The notes: generated by a model not told the origin, from the letters alone. A DNA stretch of 64,000 bases from Calliopum simillimum (GCA_951812925.1 OX638370.1:99338897-99402896), one strand, 5' to 3'; numbered from the stretch's first letter, positions 10,136 to 22,312 are shown. Numbers and translations: made by a program.

Positions 10136-10380
10136 TGGTCTGTCACAAGGTATTATAAAGCAGTACCCGCCTACCAAATTTTTTTTAAATACCTTGTATG
10201 GTTTGCGAGTTATGACCAAATCAAATTTAGAATTTAGGGCGGTGCCACGCCCCCGGGTGAGCATTTACAAAGTTCAAACCTTGCTCATTCTTCATTATAT
10301 GCTAATATCTAACACTGTTCCAAGTTTCATTGAAATCGTTGTACCCGTTTTCGAGAAAAAGTTTTGCCCGTTCCAAACAA

Positions 10381-10470
10381 ACATACATAAGTACATAGGT
10401 ACATAAGTACATAAGTACATAGGTACATAAGTACATAAGTACATAGGTACATAAGTACATAAGTACATAC
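10381..10470. repeat. TACATAAG/TACATAGG microsatellite with 24-bp higher order
   Basis: Eight-base units alternate as AAG, AAG, AGG variants, giving a 24-bp super-period. On the minus strand it reads as a MYLCTYVL-type peptide repeat, which I regard as non-coding. Confidence 0.85.
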
Positions 10471-10479
10471 AATTTTATC

Positions 10480-10800
10480 TCGTATAAGAAGAGAAGATTT
10501 AAAATTCAAGCATATGGCAAACCTGGACATTTTTGTACAATTTTAAAAAAATTTTTATAGATGCGTTTCTGAAACCCAAAATTTAAATTTAGTCAAAAAA
10601 AGTAAGATTTAAAATAAATTTCCAAAAACAATCATGTGGCAACCATTAAAATTTATGTGAGATTTTTCAAAAGCTTATTTAAGCGCTTTGAGACTAAAAT
10701 TTTATTTTAATTTTTAAACATATTGTTAAAGCAAAACTTAAAAAAAAACATATGGCAACCATGTAAGTTCATGTTTATTTTTTAAAAATTTTCCAGTAGT
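10480..10800 (-). repeat. Units of the ~140-bp GTTGCCA/TTCGAAA repeat
   Basis: At least three degraded units carry ATGGCAAC and a TTTAAAATTT-rich body, matching the tails of the dispersed copies at 8.6-8.9, 26.3-26.8 and 44.1-44.5 kb. Confidence 0.5.
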
Positions 10801-12228
10801 TAAAGTCATCACATTCTATATATTCATGTAAAACAAAAAATAAAAATGAAAAAATAGATGGGGACAATAAAGGGCATGCTTTGTTACATTTCTCGGAGAT
10901 TTACTCGCATATTTTTTGATTGGCTTCCTTCGGAGAAGAGAAATGGTATGGGAGTAAAAATCTTTTTGGACATATTTTTTTTTTTTATTAAAGTTATAAC
11001 AAACTTAGGTGTGCACATTCCTTTGCTGAAGTTTTGTAAAAGAGTGGCTACTAGGCGGATATAGGAGTCAAAGAATTGCCGGCGTTCCATTTCTTTATTA
11101 AAAAAATGCAAAGCTAAGTTGGTTTGCTTACCATCTTTACTAGTAGTTCTTTGGAGAGGGAGGTGAGACGAAAGAAAGGGTATGGGATCCAGATAAAGTC
11201 GGATAATAGTGGATGTCTGCATTATTGAATTTTCGTAAAGGTTTCTAATGGTTGATTCCTAATAAAAAAATTTTAAACATACGGCAACAAAGTGTATAAG
11301 CATAATAAAATTAGGGTGGTCTAACGCAATCTCAATGAAAAACATAAAAAGCAATGTCTGTTTACTGGAATCATTCTATTTTAGCTCTCTTAAGAGTTAA
11401 ATGAAATGAAGAAGAACGACGAAATATGAATTAAATTTTACAAATATATTATAAAAAATTTTGGCAATAAACATACAAAAAGCTGCTACATAAATTTTAG
11501 TGTCCCTTAATATATGACAATTAACATAAATTTTTAAAAATTTATTGCAGTGTTAAACTTTGAAGAATATTAACCATTTCTAAAAGATTCTCTGCAACTA
11601 TATATAGTTTCATCATAAATTGTATATAATTTAAATTCAAAATTTATTGTAATAAAGATATCGATGAAAATCGTTCATAGTCATCAAATACCATTGACTT
11701 CGTTTACTTAAAGGCGGCTGAGCCATTTATGAGTGTTATGGCTTATTGCGTGTTCTTTGAAATTCAAATTAGCTTAGATACTTAAGATCTTAACTGTTTT
11801 CTTTATTTATGGTCAGAGTATACCACGCCTAATATATTGCTAGGTATACTTAGTAATTCATTCACGGTGCAAAAATGCGCAATATTTTTGATAGAATAGA
11901 AAGCTGCTTATGGGCATTAATTGGTTCATTGACTGCAATTAAAAAAAAGAGATTTGAAATATTTTTGGTTATTTATTAAAATTGGGCTAAGGATATCAAA
12001 TTTCAGTTTATTGCCTTGGATTAGTGTAAGATAAATTCATATAAAAATCTGCATTTCCAATTTCTTTTAGATTTCTTTCATATATCTTTCAGTTTTTAAA
12101 AAATCTTTCTTTGCATAAAACATGAGTAACTTCAAATCAAGCTTTTCTTTTACGTATATGTTGCCAAATAAAAAAAATAAACCATTTTTTTACTCGAGTC
12201 TACCATTTCTTTTTTTTTCTAAAAAATA
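10801..12228. other. Non-coding DNA without recognised features
   Basis: No exon, RNA gene or ordered repeat is apparent. Open frames at 10858-11222 lack family signals. Confidence 0.45.
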
Positions 12229-12511
12229 TATGTTTCTATATCGTCGCTCTTAGGCCAGATTCATGAATGTGAAAATTATTGAATTGGAGAAGTTGCTATT
12301 TGAATTTTTTTATATATTAAAATCATATGTAAATTTTGCTTTTTCGTGTTATAAACTTTGTATTTACTGCTAAACTACTTCAGATATATCTTTCATACTT
12401 CTGGCATAACTTTATTGAACTATTTTGAGCAAGAAAACCACATGAGTGCAAAACTGAAAAATTTGCACTTTCATGAATCTGGCCTAAGAGTGACGATATC
12501 TGAGAAACCAT
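12229..12511. mobile_element. MITE with ~45-bp terminal inverted repeats
   Basis: The left end (TATCGTCGCTCTTAGGCCAG then ATTCATGAATGTG) is mirrored at the right end (CACTTTCATGAATCTGGCC then TAAGAGTGACGATATC). The element is about 280 bp and non-coding. A TA beside GGCCAG could be a Tc1/mariner-type duplication, but the inverted homology continues outside it, so the true end is probably further out, near GTTTCT/AGAAAC. Confidence 0.75.
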
Positions 12512-13605
12512 TTCTTAAATTTTACCCCACGAACTTTGTAGCTTAATGAAATAGCTTCCATTAGACACAAATACTTTTGTAATCGAACTGAAATCACTCT
12601 TTAGAAATGTTATATCCCAATCTTTCGATGGCAGTATCTCTAAAACTAGATCTTGTGATACTTTTTGCCTTATTTGCTGTTATAAATATTATAAAAATTT
12701 CAATAAGGTGTCGTTTGTTCCATATCTTTATTTCGTGATTCACTAAATTTACAAATTTCCCTCCTACGAAAATCAAATACTTATCCTCATAGTTTTGATA
12801 TTAAAGAGATTACTTGTAAAGCAAAAAAAAAAAAAAAATCGTAATTTTATTACATTTAGGCAGCAGCTAGTTCTCCAGCTTATGTTCCGCTTTGTTTGAA
12901 GGTCTTCCCAGAAAAGAATATAAGAACTTTGCTTTTACAGCAAAGAGTTACCAACTTTGTACCAAAAGTATTTTTTTGGGTTTTTCTGGAACAAAATAAT
13001 AAAAATTCGTGCAAATCATTTAAGACTAATCAGATCAATATGCAAAATAAATAACCACACAAAAGAATCGCCAATAGAAATGCCATAAACAAATTTCACG
13101 AAAATGTATAATGTGTATGCAAAAAACTTTTGGACTACATATTCATTAGACTGCTTTGTTTTTATTTTTGCTTTCAAATAGGTTCAATAGTTGCAAGGTA
13201 AGAAGATATAATGAGAGGAGACCCCATTATAGTATGTATTTAGCCATTCCATTCCTAGTGTAACAAGATTTACCACATTTTTTCCGATTTCGCTTAAAAT
13301 CACTTTTCATATGAAAAAAAAATCACTTTTCATATGAAAAAGGGGATAAAATGGTTCCTATGTTTCTCGGCTTGGAAGTTAATTTATTTAACTTTTAAAA
13401 ACATGAAACTTACTGAAACTTCTTCACATAAGTAACTCACTTATATGGTCCATCGCTAGGAAATTTCTTTTATGATTTTCATTTTCCGACCTATTTTGGA
13501 AAGATGCTGAATCGGGCTTATAGCACAAAGTAAGTTTTCTGCAATAAGGCAAAAAGTACCAATAAAAGCGTATTTTGACTTATTTGTTAGATCTTCCAAA
13601 ATATT
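12512..13605. other. Non-coding DNA without recognised features
   Basis: Nothing is supported apart from a 22-bp duplication of CACTTTTCATATGAAAAA near 13300-13340. Confidence 0.45.
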
Positions 13606-14310
13606 TTTCATTGAAAAAACGGGAAACCTGAATAACTCGGGAACCATTGGTCCAATTTGAGTGATTATATTTTTTTTCAATGCAGAGGTTTTGTAGCATT
13701 TATTTATTCAAAGTTCCCTCGGCTTTCTGCGGGATAGTAAACAATTAAAAGAAAGTTGTTTTGAATATTTTTTTTTGTAACAAAAATCTATAAAATTTAT
13801 CTTCATGAAAAGCTTTGCAACCTTCAAACGTCTCCAAAGTTAAGTAAGAGGAAATAATTTTTTTAGTTTTCTGATATCCCGGACGTTGCCGAAGGAATTT
13901 CGAAAAAAATATAAGAACTTTACTAGGCAATAAATTTAATTATGCAAAAAAAAAATCACTCCAATCAGGTTATTGGTTCCCGAGATATTGAGAATTTTTA
14001 ATATTCCGGACCAAGCCGAGGGAACTTTTTAAGAATCAATGCTACAAAATCTCACTGTGTAACATATCTAAGCATTAAAAAAAAAAAAAAAACTCAAATT
14101 GAACAATTGGTTCCCGAGTTATAAAGGTTTCCCGGACGGAGCCGAGGAAATTTTGAAAAAATAAATTTCACAAAATTTCACCAGACAACATATCCACTCA
14201 TAAAAAATATCATTCAAATCGGGTTAATGTTTCCCGAGTTATTAAGATTTTTATTATACCGGACAAAACCGAAAGAATTTTGAAAAAATAAGTTTCACAG
14301 AACCACAATG
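13606..14310. repeat. Tandem ~120-135-bp repeat (CCCGAGTTAT family)
   Basis: The phrases CCCGAG(T/A)TAT, CCGGAC, CCGA(A/G)G and TTTTGAAAAAATAA recur at about 13979, 14112 and 14233, with a more degraded, partly inverted set from 13610. A related block lies at 32695-32955. Units are non-coding. Confidence 0.7.
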
Positions 14311-14633
14311 GGCAACGTAGATTCACAAAAATTGGATGAATGGTTCTGGAGTATTTTTAAATTTTTCGTTTTTTTGGGCTTGAGCTTCAAGAAAGGTAGT
14401 CAAGCTACTTGTTTTTTTAATGGCGGAGGCTTATATGTTTTCCTGATCAATTACCTATTAGCAACCATAATTTTTTTAAAATTTCGATATTAAAACTACA
14501 CTTTGAGACCAGCGTATGGCATAGGTCGATTTCACAATATCAAGTATACTTTCCGTGAAGACTGAGCCCAGTTTTATTTATTTCTAACAAAATGTAAGTC
14601 TATTCAAATAGTGATATTACTTTTTCCCTTTAA

Positions 14634-15871
14634 GGGGGGCTTCTCATGTAACACGTCAAAAAGTAGTTGTTTTTCGGGATTGTTTTTCACTCAGAAAATA
14701 AAAACACACACAAATAATTTTTTGCATATATTTAAGAACACGTCACGGTGTGTCTTAACCCGTTCTAAATCGGACGTCGTAGCACATCAAATTTTTTTCC
14801 AGATTCTGCTTACTTATCGTTCAAATGATGTATAAAAAAATTTTCACTCGTGACTCCTCGACTAAATTTTGAGATAATCGCTTTTCCAATTGGGGCATTT
14901 TCCCATACAAAAAGAAAAAAAAAAAATTTTTTTAACTACATTAAACAAAAATTAAAATAATCACAATCAATGTGTTTTGCGATGCTTAACGCGAATCCAA
15001 CCTCAGAATTGCTTTATCGTGTATAGTTTATATATTGTAACCTAACGACCAAAAAAAGTCGTTTTTTGCCATTTTTTGAAGCCATATAACTATGTAACAT
15101 ATCATTTATTCATCAAATGTGGCTTAAATACTTGAAAGTCTCAATCTTTTCCTTTAAAACCTAATTTAAATTATATTTATATCTTCATGCTTCTAGGAGA
15201 CATCGTAGACCGAAATATTGTCAAAACGGGTTTTTTGCACTTTTGTGTCTTTTTAGGATATCTTTGAGGAAAAAAAAGATATCAACATAACTTAAATTAG
15301 GTTTTAAAGGCAAAGATTAGGACTTTAAAGATGCTCACCAGATTTAACAAAATTAAAATTTTTTCCACATTTTAAACATGTTCAACGAACCGACCATTTC
15401 AAAATTCAGCCGTATGCCATACACGTAACAACAACACTCGGGGTGTCAAACGGCTGAATTTAGAAGTAGTCGGTTCGTTGAACATGTTTAAAATGTGGAA
15501 AAAATTTTAATTTTGTTAAATCTGGTAAACATCTTTAAAGTCCTAATCTTTGCCTTTAAAACCTAATTTAAATTATGTTGATATCTTTTTTTTCCTCAAA
15601 GATATCGTAACCTAAAAAGACACAAAATTGCAAAAAACCCGTTTTGACAATATTTTGACAATAGTTTTGAGAAAAAACGATTTAAAGTTTTAAAAAAAAT
15701 CGATTTGTTGAAAATTTTACATGAGCTCGCTGGTTCAATCAATCATATTTTCCATAATATTTAGAGTTGAGTCATGAAACTTTGGGAATATACTCCCAAG
15801 ACGTTATTCTATCAACCTATGAAAAAAAAAAAAAAATCGATTTTTTGAAAATTTTACATGAGAAGCCCCCC
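14634..15871. mobile_element. TTAA-flanked element with internal long hairpin
   Basis: The ends are perfect 18-bp inverted repeats, GGGGGGCTTCTCATGTAA and its complement, and TTAA lies immediately outside each end (14630-14633 and 15872-15875). TTAA target duplication is typical of piggyBac-class elements, although piggyBac ends usually begin CCC rather than GGG. At 1238 bp with no transposase it is non-autonomous. It contains the inverted pair described at 15213-15654. Confidence 0.75.
15213..15654. repeat. Long inverted repeat, ~200-bp arms
   Basis: Arms 15213-15412 and 15451-15654 are near-perfect complements around a loop of about 38 bp. Shared landmarks are TTGTCAAAACGGGTTTTTTG, GATATC, AAACATGTTCAACGAACCGA and TTCAGCCG. 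A third, partial copy of one arm lies at about 15138-15200. Transcription would give a long hairpin RNA. Confidence 0.85.
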
Positions 15872-15875
15872 TTAA

Positions 15876-17388
15876 TAAAAAGAAACTGTTGACAGTTTTG
15901 CACCCACTTTAATGCACATCATACCGACCTGGAACATATACTTTGCTTAGCTTAGAAAAGAAGTTCCTATAGATTTTAGTTTGCTTAACACCAAACCCTA
16001 AATCCTTCCAAAACGTCAGGATTTGAGGCTATCCTAACCAAAATTTGCAAAAAGCACAGTTTTTCGTAGTACTTAAATTATGTTCCAGGCAACAAACATT
16101 TTTTCTACTCTATGCAATAAACTGCACTACTCTGTGCTACTCTTCCCCTTTCAAAAAAGAGTTTGGGTGGTCGTCTACAATTTTTCTTTGCAAAGTTATG
16201 ACCGTTATAAAATCAGACAAAGCAGTACTATACCCCCCAAACAAAATACATTAAACCGATAAAACTGATAAAAATATGTTGCTGGGGATTTCGATGGGAT
16301 GTAAAAAGTAGAAAAACACAGCTTCACATATTTATCCCTAACTTGAAAATTTCTCAACTTTCAGACCATTTTTGAAAAAGCAAATCAGGATATAACTTTA
16401 AAGTTAGTTTCCAGCTATATGGCAAAAAGTACTATTTTTAACTACTTTCTTAGTACTAAAATTAATAAAAACAAACTATAGACTACTTTTTAGATCTTCT
16501 GAAATATTTTTTGTAAAAAAAAAACGAAACTACCTTTTACAAAAATCTAGTAAAAGATAGATTCTTTATCTGCTTAGGAGCTATAATTTTTTAAACTAAG
16601 GCTTTAGTAGTGGTGCATATTTTGATACTTATGTGAGTTATCGTGAATTAACATTTCCTGGTAATTTTTCTCTGACTGCCGTTCTTTCTCCAATGAGGTC
16701 TGAGAAAATTCCCTGGAAATATTTATATATATTTAATAGCCTGAACCACTACTTTTCCACAGTAGCTCAGCACATGAGCTTTGTGAGGATATATCGTTCA
16801 ACTTTTTGCTCTTAAATATTCAAAAATCATAACTCCTAAAATTTTCGAAAAACCATATGAAAAAGTTTACCTAGTGCTTATAGGTCTAAGTTACCTACTT
16901 ACGTCTTTAAGGCAACAGATAATATCGGATTTTAGTAGCATTTGGATGGGCACAATTTACAAATTAATTGTAAATTGTTTTAAGATCTCTTGTGAGTGAG
17001 CTCTTGGTACCGTCTTTTTAACCAGATCTTGCTGAGTTGATGTTCACGCTTATTCGAATAGGATTGCAATTGAACTAAAACTTCACAGTGTCTGAAACGC
17101 TGAAAAATTAATGACCATCATTAAGACTACAGTTCTTAATACATGGGTCCTTTTACGCCATAAGTCCCTGAGACTTTAAAAATATTCAGACTTGCAAGGA
17201 CCATTATTTTATCTTACAAGTTCGAAAGTAAATGATTGCCACTCTCCCAGATTCATGTTTTTTGTATGACATCCCCTGGAATTTATGCAGTTTTTGAGCT
17301 ATCCCCTTTAGTTAAAAACGTTTTTAACTACAACTGAAAAATAAATCACAAACAAAACAATTCATTTGATTACTTAAATATCGATAAA
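15876..17388. other. Non-coding DNA
   Basis: No gene is supported. Text near 16480-16560 (TTCTGAAATATTTTTT with flanks) resembles 28470-28510, suggesting a shared degraded repeat. Confidence 0.45.
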
Positions 17389-17394
17389 TTTATT
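17389..17394 (-). terminator. Polyadenylation signal of the Gln/PGYGY gene
   Basis: AATAAA on the minus strand begins only two bases after the TAA stop. Such closeness implies a very short 3' UTR unless a later signal is used. Confidence 0.45.
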
Positions 17395-17395
17395 T

Positions 17396-18160
17396 TTAAC
17401 AATCATCATCGTCATCGTTATTTCCCCATGAAGATCTTTTTTTACATGGCTTGCTATCTGAATCATATGGTTTTGATGGATATTGATAATATGAATAATA
17501 AGGATTATAGTATGGATAATATGGATAACCATATGGTTGTGGCTTAGGACGATAATATGATGATGAAGGACGATACGATTCTGGTTTCGGTTTTGGTCTT
17601 GGCCTCGATGGTCGATGTTCAGATGGACGACTTGGCTTCTTGTCTGGATAGCCATGACCAGGATAGCCATGACTTGGATAGCCATGACTTGGATAGCCAT
17701 ATCCTGGATAGCCATAGCCTGGATAGCCATAGCCTGGATGACCACCATAATAGTCATCATCTTTATCATTATCTTTATCATTATCTGGTCTTGATGAACC
17801 AAGTTTATTATAGAAAATTGAAGCGAGTTGACTTAAATCGCCACGTGTCAAATCAACAGTGATAGGGCCATTTGTGGTGTTAACCGCTACCTCAATGACG
17901 TCATTATTGGTTGTACCTTGAATTCCACTTGGTGTAAGGTCATCGACATGATCATGCAAAGCTTCGAATTTTTGTTTTTGTTGCTCTAGCTGTTGTAGTT
18001 GTTGTTGCTGTAGCTGTTCTTGTTGTAGTTGCAGCTGTTGTTGTTGCAGTTGCTGTAGCTTTTCTTGTTCCAAGCGTTGTTGGTACCTTGAGGATCCTTG
18101 CTTTGGTAATGCACTCGCCAATGTTGCCAAAAGCAAAAAAATTGCTAAATCTTTCAACAT
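17396..18160 (-). CDS. Secreted low-complexity protein with Gln-rich and PGYGY repeats
   Basis: The 254-residue product has a clear signal peptide (about 1-18, hydrophobic LAIFLLLATLASA). A Gln/Leu-rich segment (about 26-64) could form a coiled coil. A more ordinary block (about 86-118) holds the N-glycosylation sequon NTT and a VDLTRGDLSQLASIFY segment. An Asp/Lys stretch leads to six five-residue units (142-171: three PGYGY, two PSHGY, one PGHGY), encoded by 15-bp DNA repeats. The tail is Pro/Arg/Lys- and Tyr-rich and ends in an Asp run with two cysteines (239, 254). Composition resembles insect eggshell, glue or cuticle matrix proteins, but I cannot name an orthologue. It shares the secreted, Pro/Tyr-rich style of the Cys-rich family but not its cysteine module. 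Confidence 0.88.
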   Translation of the reverse strand: MLKDLAIFLLLATLASALPKQGSSRYQQRLEQEKLQQLQQQQLQLQQEQLQQQQLQQLEQQKQKFEALHDHVDDLTPSGIQGTTNNDVIEVAVNTTNGPITVDLTRGDLSQLASIFYNKLGSSRPDNDKDNDKDDDYYGGHPGYGYPGYGYPGYGYPSHGYPSHGYPGHGYPDKKPSRPSEHRPSRPRPKPKPESYRPSSSYYRPKPQPYGYPYYPYYNPYYSYYQYPSKPYDSDSKPCKKRSSWGNNDDDDDC

Positions 18161-18297
18161 TATGGATGATTTGAGATATTTTCCTTTTATTTCTTTCGCA
18201 ATAACCCTTTAATTCATTCCTAAGCAAAACAAGTTAAATGGACTTGACTGTCACAGTATGTCCAAATGTTTGACATCGTATTTTAACAGATTTTAGC

Positions 18298-18305
18298 TTT
18301 TTATA
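18298..18305 (-). promoter_or_regulatory. TATA box of the Gln/PGYGY gene
   Basis: GGTATAAAAAGC on the minus strand lies about 140 bp upstream of the ATG. It resembles the strong TATA boxes of the Cys-rich family, though the flanks differ. Confidence 0.65.
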
Positions 18306-18310
18306 CCTTT

Positions 18311-19933
18311 ACTGATCTACTCTGGTGGCAGAGTTTCGTATTGCGAATTATTCTTATTTAAATGGTTCTTTATGGTTTTTTGTTTTCATTTTGCATATTT
18401 GGCTAAAATTTTATTGATTTGCTTTCTTTAGCATTTAGGTTTTATGAATAAAATTCTTGCCAATAAACTTTCCTAAGATTTTAGTGATTTGAGCATTCAT
18501 TTTAGCACAATAATATGCGTGATCATTAATGTGCAAAGTGTTGTGCGAAAAATGGTGTCACTTAAACTAAAAGAAATATTAAGAAGCATTCAAAATATAT
18601 CAATCTGAACAAAAGCGAACACTTAGACAATGGAAAATTCTAAACATAAACCAAGTTTATAGAATATTGGTCCGCTGTTCCAGAATATCTGTATTTTTTC
18701 TAGGACAGATAGCAGTTGCAACGGATATAAGGAAACTTGTGGTATTGTTTAAAATAAGTTTTTTTTTTTTTTAAGAACACTTGCACTAGTTTTTATAAAT
18801 CATCTCAAAAAAAAAAATTTAAAATTTTTCCTTGGGTCCACTTTAGAAATTGTAAAATAAATACAGCCGCAAGTTATCGCATATTACATATTTTGTGCGA
18901 AAAGTTCCAGGAATTTATTAACTCGCCTATTGACGATGGAAATAGGCGTTGGACTTTAATCTATTGCCTTGTCTTTAAAATATGGTCTATCACAAGGATG
19001 TCAGCGTAGAACAAAAGCGAGTCAATTTTGTCTCGCCTACAACAACCACAACATTTCAATATTTTGCAAATTTCTCGGAACTGTAACAAACACTTAAAAC
19101 TGTTTCTGTTGTTTTTTTTTCACATAAATTTTATTGCTGAACCAAGGATCAGTACTGTATTGTTATATTGGTAAAACTGATAGAAGGGCGTGGCATTGCC
19201 CAAAAAAAAAAAAATAATTTGCAATAATAAAAAAAAAAATTAAGTTATAAAACAATCGCTTTGAAATTAACTGTAGAGAGTCTACTTTTTGTAATAAAAT
19301 GGGCGAAACATCACTTGCGGGCGTGGTAACTCCAACACAAGTAAAACACAAAACAAGTAAAACACATTTGATGTTTGTATGAAATTTGGTGACGGATCCG
19401 GATTATCAGCATCATAGGCATTATAAAAATGAAGCCCCGCCCACTTTTTAGCAACTTAATAATTTTATTCACCACCCATAAAACTTTGATACGTTATAAT
19501 AACCAATTAAGCAATAACTCTGAATTTAAATATAGAGGGGTCTACTTGTTTTCATTATCTCTGAACTTTAAGTGAGCAACATATTATCAGTGGATGCGTT
19601 ATTTCCCATGCAAGTGAATCTCCTGAAAGGTTATGCACATGGTATTTTGATGAAATTTAGCACATGAGTTCGAGACAAGGATGTCATATGTAAGACGAAA
19701 TACGGGTGGTGTCAGAAACACTGAATAATTTGGTTTAATATTACATATTAGAAAATGGTTTCTATGTATGATTTGGACAAAACCATGGGACATTTGACTT
19801 TTAAGTTTTTGATAATTTCTGATGCTTTTCCATATTAAAGACTACGTTTTCCGTTGTTTAGCGTATTTTGTCGATAATTTCTACACTTTTTGATGAATTC
19901 TTGCAATGTTTAGAATTTTGTTGCTTGCTTGTG
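18311..19933. other. Non-coding DNA with GGGCGTGGC-type repeat
   Basis: The part at 19180-19460 has GGGCGTGGCATTGCCC, GGGCGTGGTAACTCC and CCCCGCCCAC words of the dispersed class seen at 9.2-10.3 kb. No coding exon is supported. Confidence 0.5.
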
Positions 19934-20661
19934 GGCTGCTATATATAATTCTGGCCTAGGCAACACTAATGTCAATAGCTAAAATCTGGAAACACCATAA
20001 TAAAGTTTGACATTTTTTAGCATAAACGTACTCAGAACGTTTTGACGTACGACCATCATTTGTGTTGTTTACAGTGACTTGAAAAAATCAATTTGGCAAA
20101 AAAATGGAATTAACTCATGAACATTTTCGTGCGATCATTTTTCACAAGTTTCGACGTGAATTATCACGACAAGAGTGCATCATCGATGAACTTAAATCTT
20201 TTTATGGCGATGAAGCACCATTTTATAGCACTGTGAAAAACTGGTTAAATGAATTGAATCGTGGCCGATGCTCGCTCAAAGACGAAAGTTGTCCAAAATC
20301 AGTTGTTGTGGTACAAAACATCGATACAGTGCATGAACTGATAATGCAAGATCGTCATGTGGCATATTGTGAAATAGAGGCATCCTTGCACACTAGTTCC
20401 ACTCCAATACATTCGATTTTGCATGAACAGTTAGTTGTAAAAAACGTTTGTTCCCGTTGGAAACCCCATAATTTATCAATCGCTTAAATTATCAATGGAA
20501 AAATTAATTTTCTTAACTCACTGTAAACAAACAAATAGAACTTGTACATCAAAACGTTGTGAGTACGTTTATGCTAAAGAATGTAAAACTTTCCAATGGA
20601 AATGTCAGATTGCAACTGGCAACACTTAGTGTTGCCTAGGCCAGAAATATAAATAGCAGCC
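19934..20661 (+). mobile_element. Mariner copy 2, internally deleted, both ends present
   Basis: Inverted termini GGCTGCTAT...CTGGCCTAGGCAACACTA (19934 on) and the complement ending ATAGCAGCC (20661) bracket the copy. A TA follows at 20662-20663. Subterminal ACGTACTCA-AACGTTTTGA blocks are present at both ends (about 20027 and 20565). At 728 bp it is a deletion derivative of an element of about 1.25 kb. Confidence 0.85.
20104..20487 (+). pseudogene. Mariner transposase, N-terminal half only (copy 2)
   Basis: The 127-residue frame parallels the one at 7530-7919: FRAIIFHKFRRELSRQECI, STVKNWLNELNRGR, then EIEASLHTSSTPIHSILHEQ. It also ends exactly after HNLSIA, with no catalytic DDD domain. One codon (an extra I in ECIID) is inserted and part of the GRPK linker is lost relative to copy 1. 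The right terminus follows within about 30 bp, so the deletion removed the catalytic part cleanly. A bind-but-not-cut product is conceivable only. Confidence 0.85.
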
Positions 20662-20663
20662 TA

Positions 20664-21649
20664 CGTAGTACGTGAGCCCACTCTGCTAAATGTGGATTTA
20701 CGCGAGCGTCGTGGATTCTCAAGATTATATGGAAAAAAGAATGGTAATGAACTGATCGATTTAAATTTCTTTTTTTTTTCGGACCATATGGAAAGTGGCC
20801 GTGTCTTTGATCTGTTCAATCTCATTTAGAACTTAGAACTATATGCTACTAATTTTATTTCAGATATCAAATACCATTGTTTTACTTGAAATATTCTCGA
20901 AGTTATACCGATTTCAAATTTTGGGCTATGAGGGAGGTGGGCGAGTCATTGAGCTGGTCATGTCCATTTTCAACAAGTAAATAGATGCTTCCAGAAAAAT
21001 ACAGGTATTAGCGTTAAGTTTGAGCATGAATATGTATGCAGTGAGAAATAACCGTGTGGTCCATATTACCCACGTAGTCCATATTTCCCTCCCTTACCCT
21101 ACTATTTGTTTTAGGAAGTAGAACCATTCAGTTTCTAAGATACAGTTATTTAAGCTTAATCATATTGTAAGAGATTTATGGAACAAAAATTTTACATTTT
21201 CTGCAAGCTAAATTTTATTGACGATCTTTGTTACTGAGGAGTTATTCTTGAATTAAGTTTTACCTTCACTATAAAAAAAAAAATAAAATGACCGTGGTCG
21301 AGAATGTGCGGATGACGTTTTTTTTGCAACCCTCACACATCCTTGCAACACGCTAAAATCGTCAAATTTGTGAAGTGCATATTCTTCAAAGTCTAAATAT
21401 CTCACCATAACCTAATCCGACGGGCTCGAGTAATTCCACCTTTCGATTTTTTTTACTATTCCAACCAGCTGCCGTACACGCGCAGCACTATATCTCTATA
21501 GCTAGTATATTATATGGTAGATGTACTCAATAGGGTGCAAAGGTATCCCCCACATCTTAATCTAACGCGTTCGAGTAAATCACCTATTTGGCTCCCCTGC
21601 TACTAGTTTTCCAATATTTTCGAATCCTTTTAATAATATCGATAACTTA
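20664..21649. other. Non-coding DNA without recognised features
   Basis: No gene or ordered repeat is supported. Confidence 0.45.
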
Positions 21650-22312
21650 GAGCGCTATAGTCCTATCTCCATTTTTCCAATTGTTGTGAAATGCAAAAAG
21701 AAGATTTCAAACAGTGGTTATTTAGGATGGGCTGCTATTTTGATATAACGATACATGCAATATTTTTACCTATATTATATTTTAACATAGTTTAATGTTT
21801 TTAACCATTTTTTTTAATCTCAGCCAATTTATAGTACTTTTGCCATTATATATAATTCCACTACTATTGAAATAGTACATTTTTTGTATTTTTTCCACTA
21901 AAATGTCGTAAAAAGTCATGAAACGCGTAGAAAAGACGTAGAAAACACGAAAAAACGAATTTTTGTTTGTTTTTGAGTTTTTGGTTCCGACAAACAAGAG
22001 TGGAGCCTTGGGTGTTACCAAATTTGTTCACTTAAATGTCGCAAAAAGTCATGAAACGCGAGAAAAACGCGAAAAAACGAAGATTTTTTTTTTAAAAATG
22101 TGACTTATTTGAATATTCATTGGAGATAGGACAGTAGCGCTCTTGAAAAAATTACAGTTTGGAGATAGGATTTTTCTTAATTTTCGAATATTTTGGTATT
22201 TTAGTGGTATTTTGACATCACACAGTTATCCACACGGTAAAGAAGCCCACAATGATGCCATAACTGCAAAAATCTCAAAATCGCAAAAAGTAGAGATAGG
22301 ACTATAGCGCTC
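21650..22312. mobile_element. TA-flanked MITE (GAGCGCTATAGTCC ends)
   Basis: The left end GAGCGCTATAGTCCTATCTC is mirrored at 22293-22312, and TA lies outside each end (21648-21649 and 22313-22314). Internal shorter copies of GGAGATAGGA occur near 22120 and 22160. Length is 663 bp. The duplicated TA fits the Tc1/mariner superfamily. Inverted homology (ATCGATA) also continues a few bases outside. Confidence 0.75.

Noticed and set aside
17374..17802. Met/Ile/His-rich minus-strand frame overlapping the PGYGY gene
   Set aside because: It is the alternative frame of the 15-bp coding repeat; the 254-residue frame has the signal peptide and promoter.
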